NCBI RefSeq assembly: GCF_000801105.2
Contig: NC_079512.1
Span: 39,139,848-39,203,847, forward strand
DNA: 64,000 nucleotides
Direction of reading: 5' to 3'
Source: Raphanus sativus
Lineage: Eukaryota > Streptophyta > Magnoliopsida > Brassicales > Brassicaceae
Part shown: piece after piece, positions 23,611-35,826 of the stretch
Position numbering within the stretch: the first letter of the stretch is position 1
How the letters are laid out: every line of letters starts with the position of its first letter
The notes under the pieces: model-generated
Told to the model about the DNA's origin: nothing
The model's database searches: none
What the model saw: only the letters and a program-made list of their open reading frames with translations
Program-made: the position numbers and the translations under genes

Positions 23611-23899
23611 GCTGCTTAAGTTTGATTATGCTTTCGTACATTATTGTTTGAAGTTTTAAAGTTTCGGATTCTCATTATTCATCTCACGTATTTGATTCAT
23701 TAATAACTTTAAAACATACCAAGATGGTTATGCATGATGCCCTATGAAAGGGGCCACGAAATCATTAGAATCTCTTTATTTTATTTTTTATTTTATTTAC
23801 TTTTCTTGTTACCCATTTGAATCTCTTTCATAAATTCAACATCATACAATGAGACACCCGAGACGACACCCGAGACGACTCCCCCATGAAAACCTAATT

Positions 23900-23941
23900 A
23901 GTACTATAAGTTTTTTTTTTTGATCAAGTACTATAAGTTTT
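23900..23941 (-). mobile_element. Micro-retroinsertion (minus), TGATC plus poly(A), 15-bp target duplication
   Basis: AGTACTATAAGTTTT is present perfectly at 23900-23914 and 23927-23941. The 12 bases between, read on the minus strand, are TGATC plus A run. On that strand the adjoining target copy begins AAAAC, as expected for priming at a T-rich site. It lies 20 bases left of a Helitron terminus. Confidence 0.7.
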
Positions 23942-23961
23942 AATCATCCTTTAAGTTATAA

Positions 23962-25056
23962 CTAGATTATGACCCGCCCTTGAAAGGGCGGATATTTTTT
24001 TTGTTGCTTTTTCAATATAAAGATTGATAATTTTTCGTTTTAATTATATAAATTGTGACATGATCAAGTCTCAATTATGCGGGTTTGTTACAGTGTGTAT
24101 AGTATGACGAAATTTAAAATGCGTCACAACCATTTTATGTTTGTAAATAAATTAAATAATGGTTTTATCCAGTGTTTTAAAATCCGACCCGGATCCGCAG
24201 TTGAACCGGAAAACCCGGTGACCGAAAAAAAATTCGGGTTGGGTTTTGTAAAAAATCTAAAATGTAAAAACCCGCAAAAAGCCGCTCAAACCAGCTAAAA
24301 CCCAAAACCCGGTACTGGTTGAACCACCGGTTGAACCAGTAGATAATTTTTTTTAGTTGTATATCAAATGAAAATAAAAATATAAAAAATTAAGTTAAGT
24401 ATTCTAAATGTTTATTAAACATAAAATATATACATATCCAAATTATTATTTTATGTTTTAAAGATATTTAGAAAGTAGTAACTTTAGTTTTATAATATTT
24501 TTATTTTTTTATTTATTAGCTATATTATTATATAATAAAAATAATTTATTTATTAATCTGCGGTTCACCCGCGGTTTACCTGCGGTCGACTCAATGACCC
24601 AATAACCCGGTAAATCGTCCGGTTCAGTGTCGGAGTCGGTTTTCAAAACATTGGTTTTATCCGAAATACTTACTTGGGCTATTATATAATTTTAAAGATT
24701 TATAATTTATATAAAATATTGCTAAACATATAAACTGGCCAATAATATTTTTGATTAAGTCTCATCCTCATGTAGAATTTCAATCTCTAATATCAACTTA
24801 TTAAAATTATTGCAGACTTTAATTTGTGGTATTGATATTAAAAAGTTTATAGAATTTGAATTTAATTATATAAAAACATAACCATTTAATTAGTTAGCAA
24901 GCCCATCTAAATGTTGAAATAGACCCACAAAATCGAAAGACCATAATGCCATTAATGAATTTTTTAGTTTGTTCATATCATTAAGGATATTTTTGGAAAA
25001 TTTAAAATATTCATTAAGGGTATAATTCAGGAATGATCATGTTTTAATGGTATTGA
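23962..25056 (-). mobile_element. Non-autonomous Helitron, 1.1 kb
   Basis: Read on the minus strand, the 3' end is a perfect stem CCGCCCTTTCAAGGGCGG (23974-23991) followed by a short spacer and CTAG, with T next to it, the standard Helitron 3' terminus. A plausible 5' end is TCAATACCATTAAAACATG at about 25056, preceded by A, giving A|TC...CTAG|T. Helitrons transpose by rolling circle through a Rep-helicase encoded elsewhere. There is no coding sequence inside; a hAT element is nested at 24170-24653. The 3' end is firm, the 5' end less so. Confidence 0.65.
24170..24653. mobile_element. Non-autonomous hAT element with 8-bp target duplication
   Basis: Termini CAGTGTTTTAAAATCCGAC and, reverse-complemented, CAATGTTTTGAAAACCGAC form imperfect inverted repeats. 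GTTTTATC flanks both sides exactly (24162-24169 and 24654-24661), the 8-bp duplication typical of hAT transposases. The interior holds CCCGG/GGTTGAACC-rich ends and an AT-rich centre without coding capacity. It sits inside the Helitron at 23962-25056, so it inserted later. Confidence 0.85.
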
Positions 25057-26330
25057 TCATCCTTTATTCTAAAGGCTAAAAAGATATGGTTTCAACTGGT
25101 TGGTAAAATATGTAAAGTATAACTTCCATAAATTAATAATCTATAAATTAATATATTTATAAATTAATATAATTATATAGTCTCAAATTGATTTTTTGGT
25201 TTAATTAGTATCTCGATAAATTAATAATCTCTATAAATTAATAAAAATTATAGATTTGATGTAGTTTCAATATTATTAATTTATAGAGGTTTCACTGTAC
25301 TTGAAACACTATCACATTGTACTGGTAGATCAGAGTCCCTAATGACTATAGTCTGATAGTACTTAACAACGCAATCATGGAACGAAAGTTGATATTACAA
25401 CTGTTAACAATAAAAATTAATATTGATAAAAACAGCGTCCATTCCAATCAAATTAAATCAAAGGTGTGTCTAGGTAAATCGATATTACACCAAGATGAAA
25501 TAATTGTTCACTCACTCTATTTGTTTTTTCAAAATAGAACGATTTTATAATGAAATTGAGTTATATTTTAATGATATTATATTTCAGTAAAAAGTAAAGT
25601 AATAAAAATAGATTATTTATGGAAAACTCATTTTTTATTCTATAGAGTAATAGAGAGAAATTTGAGCATTTTTATTATAAACTTAAAAATAAAGTAGAGT
25701 TGAAAATATTCTAAACAACCATAACCTAACCTGAAAAACAGATGTCTCTTACAAGATAAATAACTGAATCCAATATTAACAAACCGAAACTGTTGATATC
25801 TAATTTTTATTTTTATACTCTACAGATTAAAGATGGTGTCGTTACTAAGAGAAAAAAACTCGAGCACCAAGAAGAAACTGAGAAAAAAAACGGACGGTTG
25901 GATAAGCAAGTGGATAGAGGGAGCCTAGAGATGCGCAACAAAATAAGCTTACGTCGCAAAACGTAACATGATCTGACGGTGGGTATTAAAACGAGAGATA
26001 AAGAGAAGAAAGTGGATGGTGCTGTGATCTGGTGTGACACCGTCCTTTTAGAGTGTTCCCAAGATGAGCATAAAGTACACGTGTTGCGATCTCATTGTTA
26101 TTTCAGTACAAGTCCTAAGTAGGATCAGACGGTCTAAAGAAGCTGAGATGCTGAGTTTGTGTGTACTTCCGTTGATAAAGTCTTTAACTTTTTGCTTTCG
26201 CTCAGTACAACAACAATCCAATCATTTTGAGTCTCTGCGTTCAACGCGCGATTCTTCATGCATTGATCACACGCGTTCGGACAATTGAAGAACTATAATT
26301 GTCAGAAGAATCTTGTTAAAAGATATGAAC

Positions 26331-26378
26331 AATGAACCAAAAAATGTACTTGACAAAAAAAATGAACCCAAAAATGTA
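26331..26378 (+). mobile_element. Micro-retroinsertion, CTTGAC plus poly(A), 18-bp target duplication
   Basis: AATGAACCAAAAAATGTA at 26331-26348 is repeated with one change at 26361-26378. The 12 bases between are CTTGAC and six A. Confidence 0.65.
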
Positions 26379-27969
26379 AAAACAAAACAAAAATACTATA
26401 AATGTACACATGTTAAGAAGTTGGTGGAAACTCCTTTACTCGTGCTGATATGTGTAAATTTTCATAAACCAGATAGATATGTTATTTGTAAAATTTGAGT
26501 TCGTGATATGTAATAAATCACTGTTAAGAAAAAACAATGAGAATAAGTATAATCGAATCCAGCAAGTTAAATTCGAAAACTCTAATGCACTGTCAAAAGT
26601 TTTATGGGCTAGGTCTTCTATGTTGGGCTCCTTCTATCATTAGATTTTATTTACACCCATGGTAAATGGATACTCAATGAACTATTCTTGTTAAGTCCAT
26701 AATGTTTCGTAGCCCAGCATCCTCTTAATATATACGACCTTGGCTAATAGGCCCATTGTTTAAGAAGGTCATTTTCGCTTATCATTCGAAAATATCTATC
26801 TCAAACATCTATTGATTTCCACATTGCTCTGACTAGTGAAACTAACTTTTCGCAACTTGACAAAGTTGGATTGCTTTTTATAGGAAAGTTGTATGAACCC
26901 TAAGGTATCACATGTATAATACGATAAATGATCAACATCATCTTCCTGATTTGGATATTTCGTAGTTAGTATTTTGAAACTACAGTCTACAACTCTTATG
27001 ATAAAATTGCAACTTATGAATTCATAAATGAGGTTAAGATTTGTGAAAGGGATTGAATTTACAGAAAAGGTAGGTACGAGTCACGATCTGTACCTTAATT
27101 TGGATGGTTCCCATGCTCATCACGGCTACTTTAGATGGACCACTAGATTTTCTAATTTTATGAAATTTTATAAAGTTGTCAAAATAAGCAAAAACTCGAA
27201 TCAAAATGCCTTTTACCCAAATGAGAAACTCGTGAGAGTCTTTACTGTTTAATGTCACAATACCGAGTCTTTTTAAACATATCAGGATGTGAAAACACCT
27301 TCCATTCTTTTAGAGTTAAGACTTTGGTGGTGCATTTGGAAAGCAAAATCGTTTCTTTATTGACTTATCAGCACCTACCTAATCAAGTCTGAATAATCAT
27401 TTCTAATAAGTTACGAGCACTATATTAACTGTAAGTTTACACTAGCAGAATTTCAATATGGTTTTACGGTTTAGATATTTTGTTTTAATTCTTAGGGCTT
27501 CTGACATGTGAAAGCCCACGAAAGCAAAAACAAAGTTCACACAGTATGTAAGGATAAATTATGAGTAGTAAAATGTTTTATAACATGAATCTACTCTTTA
27601 CCTCCTCAGTGGTCCTATGAGGATTAAATGTGAATGGTAAAAGTTTAAAACGTGATTTCAATTCATGGAAATCCCGCACTATTGACTTCAGAAAACAGAA
27701 GGGCAAGTCCCCATTGAAAAAGAGAGTTCATAAAATGGATCCAGCAAAATGCAAATCAGATTGAAGTTTTACTATAAAAGGAAAATATGTGAAAGTGATG
27801 GAACAAAACAAAGGCGATAAGGTAAGAAAATTGTCGGTGAAGGACGAAAATATATGAAGCTGTGTGTATTTTTTTTGGTATCAACGGTTTTATTTCATAG
27901 TATGACTTTTAATTTTCTAATATCTATAAATTAAAAGTTACAATCTATTTCATTTATATCTTTTGAATG

Positions 27970-28163
27970 CAACGGATGATGTTTCAAGTTTGATCCACCT
28001 GCTGCGCGAAACTAAGTCACAATTATCTTGGTCACCTAATACAAATATAGGTCTATGCTTTAGAACTCATTTGAATACCCGGAGAAAAAATCTATCCGTG
28101 GGCTATACATTTCTTTGAAAATTAGTTAGGCTGTAAAATTAGTTAGGTTAATCCAAAAAAAAA
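27970..28163 (+). mobile_element. Diverged, probably 5'-truncated SINE related to 15052-15296
   Basis: The block from GTTTCAAGTTTGATCCACC through GCGAAACTAAGTCACA, TATGCTTTAGAACTCATTTG and ATCCGTGGGCT matches the SINE at 15 kb in order and spacing. It ends in TTAATCC plus nine A. The A-box region is not recognisable and no clear target duplication remains, so this is an old copy. Confidence 0.7.
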
Positions 28164-28529
28164 CATCTAGTTTCTATATATTTTCGGACAATAAAACGCA
28201 TCAAAACTAATATTCTAAATATGGAAACTGACATCTTGAATGGCAATACATAATTGAAAGAAACAAAGCCGAAAAGAAAAGAAAATGGCAGACTGTAAAA
28301 GTAATATTTTCTTTTAATTTGGCTGGGTAAAACCACTTTTTACAACAACGAAAATTTTATATGCTGCAGAGAGTTTTCTACTCTCGTGAAAAGAGGTCGA
28401 ATCTATCGACTACGTGTCTCTGCAGAGTAAACAGTACTTCGTAGATACGATGCAAAAAGAGTAGATCTTAAAGTGTAACCTGGTAGATATTTTATCAAAT
28501 TTACGTTTTCAAAAGTATTGAATTATATT

Positions 28530-28572
28530 TTTACTAAAGTTTTTTTTTTGGTTCTTTAGGTTTACTAAAGTT
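28530..28572 (-). mobile_element. Micro-retroinsertion (minus), CCTAAAGAACC plus poly(A), 12-bp target duplication
   Basis: TTTACTAAAGTT at 28530-28541 and 28561-28572 is a perfect repeat. The 19 bases between read on the minus strand CCTAAAGAACC followed by eight A, with the adjoining target copy starting AACTTT. Confidence 0.65.
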
Positions 28573-31500
28573 GCCGCAGAACATGAGTTCGCTCGTCGCT
28601 TGTGATAATAATAATGTAAATTACAGTCTAATGTTTCTTTTGTGTTTTAGAGTCTTTCTCGACAAAGCATGACAGACACCTGTTCTCTTTTGGGACCACT
28701 CTAGTTTTATTTTGCGAATCATTTATATTACTGGACGTATTCCGAGTAGTGATCCATTTTTCTATTATTCTTTTACATTAATATCTTCACTGTGATTCGG
28801 TACCAAGTTGATATATGTTTGATTAATTTCCTTTGCATACGCAGCATAGTGGATATATATTTTTATCTTTTGTATTTTAAGGTAGGAGGCTGAAAGTGTG
28901 TCGACGATAAAGGGAGGGAATAAATTAATGAAAAAGTAAAAGAAAAAGATATTTGGAACTTCATTCACTTATGAAAATATTTAAATAAATTAAAAGTGTA
29001 AAGTTTGAAAAACTCGAATACAGTTAGTTATGTTAATCTGAAAGAAATGATACAAAAAATCTTAGCTTAAATAGTATGCATTTTTGGTACACAGAATATT
29101 ATGCATTTATACACTGAAAAAGATAACAAACCTGAAGAAAAGCTAGGGTATTAGATCAGAGGGAAAAAACATTTTTATCAAAAAAAGAATTTGTAGAAGA
29201 AATGGTTAGTTTACAAAAAAAAAACTGAATAAAGAAAGAACAGATGCTAAAACTATAAAACATCACGATATATAAATATATATACCGATATTTAAAATAA
29301 CAAACCAACCTAACAGAGTCATATACCCAATGAATAAACTGTACAGTGGAAAAATAAATAAAAGCTACTATTTAAAAGAAAAATATCAATCACATGGTTC
29401 ATCCAATCTTGATAATAAGTTATTCGATCAGACAATCTATTTAAGATTTAAAATAAATAAATAGTACTGATATGCCTAGTCCAAGATCACATTCAATTGT
29501 GAAACTGAACAGAAAAAACATGTTTACAGACTCGTTTTTATTCGTTAAGATTGATTTTATAGTATTTAAACAGGAGATTGGAATTGTAAGTTATTACATC
29601 TAATGTACTAACAGATCATAGTTGATTTGAAACCCATTGTGAATTATAAAAACAACAAAATATCGGTCTGATATTCTAGGTATATTGCTTGCAAGTTGTT
29701 TCCTTCTTCTAGGAGACTCCATATAAGCAAAAAGCACATCCACTAACTATTTAATTATATGTGTTTTTAATTACTAATTTAAAGTTTTTCGATTGACGAA
29801 TTTAATATTGAAGCACTAATTAAGAACAATCAAGAAGTATACTAGCAAGTTGAGTAATACGGTTATCCTCGTGAGACTACAAATCTTGCCACTTATAGAA
29901 ATGAACTAAATTAAAATACTAGCCCTCATGCGATTATCATATTCCTGAAGTGACGACTTGAGTGACGAAATTAGGTTCATCTCGAATTTAATATTCCATA
30001 AAAATCGTCCTTAAAAACTAGTATTAATTTTTTATGTTTCTTCAGACAATTTCTATTCATGGACCAACTGATTCCTTATCGTATGATTAAAATTATTGTT
30101 TGACTAAACTAACTTATAAAGTTTCGAAATTCCCCAGGAAATCTGCATTCATTGGTCCATCTTACCGCTTCCTCGTACACTAATCTCCACTTGCCTTCAA
30201 ACCCTAGACATTTTTTTAATGCCCAAAACAAATACCTGTACATACTTATTGAGTATATACATGTGTTTGTACACGTGATGATTCCTCTAAAAATGTCTCT
30301 TGAAATACTTAAAAGGTTTTCTTAATTGGTATGGTTCTTTCATATATCGTAATTAAATGATAAATTGGTTATAGCTCATTCTCGATTAATTATGTGTTTA
30401 AGCTGTAAGTTACGGTACGAATATGTTACGACGCAAATTACAAAATTTCCTTTGAGACAATTTCAGTTAGCAAATACTACTAAGTAATCACGTCATTCAA
30501 CCCACAATATATATTGGATATTTTGTTAGGTTGTTACATAGGCAATGGAAGACATAATTATCATAAAAGGTATAAAACTAAGTAGTCATGTAGGAGCCAA
30601 CTTTTATTTCATGAATAATGAACAATATTGTAGTTGCATAACTATAAGATATCATGTGGTAGGTTAGCAAAGGCCTTTTCTTTTATTATAAAGAATATTG
30701 TTATGTTTGATAAATCTCTTATATATTAAAAAAGAAATATTTTAAGTTGTAAACTTCTTTAGTATATTGAGATGTCACTCCCTCGATTCTTCTCATAGTC
30801 CAAATCAAATATCTTTACATTATTAGAAAAATTACAAATTGTGACATTACGTTATATATAATCAACCAACCTTTTAAATTACATTGCATTTAATGTTATT
30901 TTCACATGAAAGCAATAAAAACACTCTTCTTCTTCTTGACATCAAATGTAGTAAAAATAATATTTTCGGTTTAGAATACTCTTTTAATTTTGTTCTGATA
31001 CATTTTTCCAATAAGCTCCAAACACATATGTAAATAATTCTTTACGTTCCATTTTAAATGGTCATCACGAACCGTTTCATTTACGAGTCAGGCATTCCAA
31101 TGGCAATTGTGCCAAAATATCTTCACGAATAAGAGAATGAAATATATGTGTACGAACATAGACTAATCATCACTAAAAGTCTAAAAGAAACACACGTACA
31201 CACTATATGCTTTTGAATTTTCAACTTAACCCAAGCTTGATTTTCATCTCAGCTCCAAGTTTAGGATTTCGGTTGCCATGTTTTAACTGATTCATAATTT
31301 CCATATATTACATATATATTATCATTTCCTATATAAGTTGAAGGTTTGATACGAAAGATAATTATTTAAGGGAAAATATGCAGTTATTTTATATAATAGT
31401 ACGTAACATTTAAACAAATATTTTATTCCAAGCGAATATAATGTAAACATATGTAAAATTTTAGTTAAAAATTTCGATATATATTTTATTATGCGCAAAA

Positions 31501-33420
31501 CATGGATTATTAAAAAACATGGATTATTACCTAGTGATCATGCTATAAAGTATTGCTATTGTCAAATACTTTGAACATCTCTCCAATGTATACCTTTATA
31601 TTTTTTTTTCTAAAATAGAAATTTCTAGTATAGAAGTGGATTTCTTTTAATGTATGCTTATATAATAGAATTCTTTTATTTTAGAAAAAAATATAGAAGA
31701 ATTCTACTTTTTGTCTCTATATTTAGAGATGAAAATAGCAAATCTCTATATTTTTTCCTATAAGTAGAAAAACTCTATAATAAAGACATACATTGGAACA
31801 AATCTACCTTTATAATAGAGTTTCTCTATTTTTTAAAAATATAGAGATAAAAATAAAAGTAAGCTGAAATGGTTTTAATGAAGATTGACCAGAGGATGTT
31901 TATGTGTTGCTCATTTAAGGCTATAGCGCTATCTTTTCTGAAGATATAAATTATTAACATCTAACAGAATTTGAATGCTTTAAACCCTTTTATATATATA
32001 AAAAACAATGCAGCCCAACCATTGCAATGTAGAATAAAGTATTTTAAGAGAAATACTATTGTTTCAGGCTTTTTTTTGTATGAACTATTTCAGAATTTTA
32101 CATAGTCTTTTTGATGAAAATATAATACTACTAGGTATATATATCATGTAAGAAACAGCTTTTTTTTTGGAACCACAAAGAAAACGTATATTGTTGCTAT
32201 AAATTCGAAAAATTCCACTCCATTTTGTATTATTTGATTATGTAAATAGTTAGAAATCATTCTAACATAAAATTGTGTTTCTATAACTCTCTGTTTTATA
32301 CTATTCTCTCCATTTCAATTTAGTACTTTTGTAGATTAAAATTTTTGTTTCAAAATAAGTATTTTTATAGTTTTAATGCAAAAACTATTTATTTTATATG
32401 TTATTCTATTTTTATTACTTGAAAGATGGTTAAGTGTATAATAATGATATTTTTATTTAAAATATAATTTTATGAAAAATATTTGTTGTTTTTATCATAA
32501 AAATCTCAGACATTTTAATATCCAAATTTTTGATATTTTATTTTTGGGAAATTGTATTTAAGATGATGAGCAAAATGAATCAAAATTGATTAAATTTTAG
32601 TTATGTGTTTGATTGGTTTCATTGTAAAAAATGCTTTAGTTCACTTGATTTTTTTATATATGTTGTTTCCACATTAGTCTCTAAGTAATTTAATTGACTG
32701 TATCCTATAAATCTACAATCCTATTAACTAATCTAAATCATTTTGTAAGATCTGCTATATATATATATATATATATTTGTATCTGTATGCTATAAACGTG
32801 ATTCATGTGTGGTTTAGTGGTTTCTTTTACTATTCAACTACTATTAGGTTTTAGGTTCGAGCAATATGACTTGATTTTTTGTTGATTTTTCATATTTATT
32901 AGGACACTAACGGTTCCTGAAGACTCGACTTTGTGACATGGATTTGAGGTGGTATCATGTGAGAAAAGAGAACATTTCTTTACATATATATATATATATA
33001 TATATGTAAAATTAATTATTTTTCTAATCTTTGTATACAAATCTATAAAGAGAAACTAAAATGAAACAGAAAGGGTTGTATATAACAAAAAATATCGTTA
33101 TTAAACTTTACACCAGCTGTAATTGGATATTCGTATTATATCAAATGTTTAATACTGTAACCATATTTATTGTCATATTCATCATGCTATTTTCTTTTTT
33201 TTAACAGTTTAATCCGGTATTCCGATGTAAAGGACCATCGTATAATCTGGTGTACAAAGTTACATTGGTTAAAGTTAACCTGGTATTAGCAAAACGGCAA
33301 ATGTACTTACACATAGAAATATGTTACTGTGTAATGTTACCAGATACATGAACCTAGATTTTAAGGAGGAACAAATTGCACAGAATAAACATGAAATCTA
33401 GGAAAGCTTTCATGAATAAA

Positions 33421-34330
33421 TAGGGATGGGCTTAATAACCGATACCCGAATCCGATTTGAAGTAAGTGGTTAGGATCGGGTTTGGTTAGGGTCAAATACC
33501 CGATTGATTTTCATTCTATCATTTTTCGGTTAATTGAATCCGATCTGTTATTACCTAATACCCAAACTTATCCAAACATAACCGAACTTAACCAAAACCT
33601 TACCGTTTATGATTTATTATCTTTTCCAAAATTGTGTTGTACAATATATACAAGCATCACACACATCGATTAGTGTTCCCAAAATTTTGTTTCTTAGATT
33701 CTTCTTAAGTGGTTGAGATTTAATCTTGTAAATTAACAAACCGGAAACCTTAAATATTTCTCTTTTCTTTTTCTTATTCGGTGACGTCAAAAAATCGAAC
33801 AAAGGAAATTTTCTTTTTCTTTCAATTTTTTTTTGTTTTGATTTTGCTTGTATGATGATTAGAAGTTTGATTCCGTTTGTATGATGCACAGAAGTTTGTC
33901 AATTTTGTTTGATGTTTGGTTTTAAATTTTATTACAAGTAGAGGAATGAAACTTGGTTTATTTGTTTGTGTTCAGTAGAGATTTTGAGGTCTTATTTGAT
34001 TTACTTGTTTGTGCTCGGTTTGATTTTGTATGATTTTTTAGAAATGATTTCAAGATAAGTTAAAACATGTTTTTCGACAAAAAAAATAGTTTGAAGTTTG
34101 GATATTGGATATATCTGAAAATATCCGAATCCGAATTTGACCAAAAATGTCAAAATATCAGAATCAATTTTTATTCTTATATCGAAATACTCGAATATTT
34201 GAAATACAAGATCTTAACCCGAACATGTATACGAGGGAACGCTCATAGTTTATTCTTATATCGAAATACTCGAATATTTGAAATACAAGATCTTAACCCG
34301 AACATGTATACGAGGGAACGCCCACCCCTA
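33421..34330. mobile_element. hAT-like non-autonomous element
   Basis: The left end TAGGGATGGGC and the reverse complement of the right end TAGGGGTGGGC are inverted repeats. The flanks TGAATAAA (33413-33420) and TGAATAAG (34331-34338) match at 7 of 8 bases, as expected for a hAT 8-bp duplication that has aged slightly. CCGAATCCGA and ATATCCGAATCCG words inside are typical of such elements. No transposase is present. A 70-bp direct duplication lies just inside the right end. Confidence 0.7.
34173..34321. repeat. 70-bp direct repeat, period 79
   Basis: 34173-34242 and 34252-34321 are the same sequence, beginning ATTCTTATATCGAAATACTC and ending CGAGGGAACGC, separated by nine bases. Both copies look identical, so the duplication is recent relative to the element that carries it. 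Confidence 0.9.
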
Positions 34331-34338
34331 TGAATAAG

Positions 34339-35826
34339 TGTACAAGTAGGAAACGTTTAATAAGATTTTAACATTTTTTTAAGAAGTTAAAGAGGAGAAA
34401 GGAAGTGAAAGCCGAGAAGTCTCTCTCACCATTATAACAATGTCTGACTTCTTTTGGGTTTCTGCGTGAGGGGGAGAGAGAAACTGATTCAAAGGACACA
34501 TTACTTGAGAATGACCATTCATCCTAATAAACTCCAATTTTAATTTGCCTTCTCTTTATGACACACTTATATTTCCAAGATTATTTTTCATCGTATGGAG
34601 TATTAAACTATTAGTTAGTCATGGAATATTAATGTTCTTTTTCAAACTATCTATCTACTTTGTAATTTAGAATATTTTTAAGTCATTTATATATTTAAGG
34701 AAAAAATAACATTTTCTATTTCCACTCTAGATATAAATATATGTTATGTAATGAAATACATTCTATTTTATTATAGAGTTATTCTACATTTTAAAATTGT
34801 AAAATACATTAAAAATGTTTTATAATATTTTTTTGACAACAATGTTTTTATAATACAATTCGTCTAAAGGAACAAAGATCGTGGTGTTGGCATTCATATG
34901 AACTATTTTATGAGATCGTAAAATAACTGCAGGAATTTTTTTTCTTACTCCATTAGGGAAACATCAGTACCAATCTACTTCTGATTCTCTCTCTCGGCTC
35001 ACCATTAATGCTGTAAAAATAAATAAAACTGCTTTTCTGTCGGTAAAACATCTATAGCATTACTTAAAAAATATCTATATACATCTTTTTGTTTCGTATC
35101 ATTCACGTTATAAGATTTCTAAAGTTTTTTATTTATATGAAATTATACAGTAATGTGTGCTACAGTCTTGATGAGAGATAACAAATATCAGATGGAAGTC
35201 CAAAACATATTTTGACTAAAACCAAATGTTCCTTAACACCTTTTTATAACCGTTAAAGATAATTGTTCCTTTCATGAAATCGTAACAAAGAAATAAAACA
35301 AATTTTGAATAACTAGCTCTGTTGTCATAAGAAAATATTTCATACTTTGAGTGTTATTGGGTGAAAGTAAATAAATATTAAACGAAGTATTTATATGGAA
35401 GAGGAATAACAAAACAAGTCAGGACTGAGCATATATGTAGATAGGTGCAGGTGACATATAAAGCAGTAAGGTTTAAAAATCAACAAATGTATCGAGAAGA
35501 AACAACAAAAGACAACTCATTGACAAATCTCCTCTCAACCTTTTTAGTCAGAACTTCTCAAAACACACACTTTCGCAATTTCCTATATATCCAACGATTA
35601 TGTGTGTGCATATAAAATAGAAATATTACCCGATGGAGGAAAAAATTATTCCATTAAGTTTTTTAAGAAATTTTCTTGGCCTAATAAAATAGACGTTTAA
35701 GAGAAATAAACACACGAAAAGCCGTAATTAATTTAATGACCAAGACCATAGGGGTGCTTTTTAAGGTTCATTTTCCCCAAATTTGTTTCACATATCTATA
35801 AAATAAAAGATAGAAATATTAGAGAT
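34339..35826. other. Intergenic downstream of AP2, no gene seen
   Basis: AT-rich sequence with one micro-insertion (34814-34855) and a possible MITE fragment around 34590-34800. No coding sequence was recognised before the AP2 stop codon. Confidence 0.55.
34814..34855 (-). mobile_element. Micro-retroinsertion (minus), GTTGTC plus poly(A), 14-bp target duplication
   Basis: AATGTTTTATAATA at 34814-34827 recurs at 34841-34855 with one extra T. The 13 bases between read on the minus strand GTTGTC and seven A. Confidence 0.6.

Larger units (their letters stand above)
20854..23961. other. SPT upstream region and start of a gene desert
   Basis: No gene seen. The first 500 bases upstream of SPT hold a CT-rich leader (20876-20892) and a G-box at 21167-21172. 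Further on are micro-insertions near 22103-22212, 23542-23610 and 23900-23941 and an AT-rich MITE at about 22541-22787. From here to AP2 at 35.8 kb I recognise no coding sequence. Confidence 0.6.
25057..33412. other. Gene desert with degraded small elements
   Basis: No gene recognised. About 25800-26290 is less AT-rich than its surroundings and has short open frames on both strands, but no protein family I know. A micro-insertion lies at 26331-26378, a SINE relative at 27970-28163 and another micro-insertion at 28530-28572. MITE-like AT-rich repeats lie at about 25500-25715 and 31570-31870, and a possible Stowaway end (CTCTCCATTTCAATTTAGTA) near 32306. TA microsatellites lie at about 32755-32777 and 32984-33005. 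Confidence 0.55.

Noticed and set aside
32755..33005. TA dinucleotide runs
   Set aside because: Ordinary microsatellites; no associated structure.
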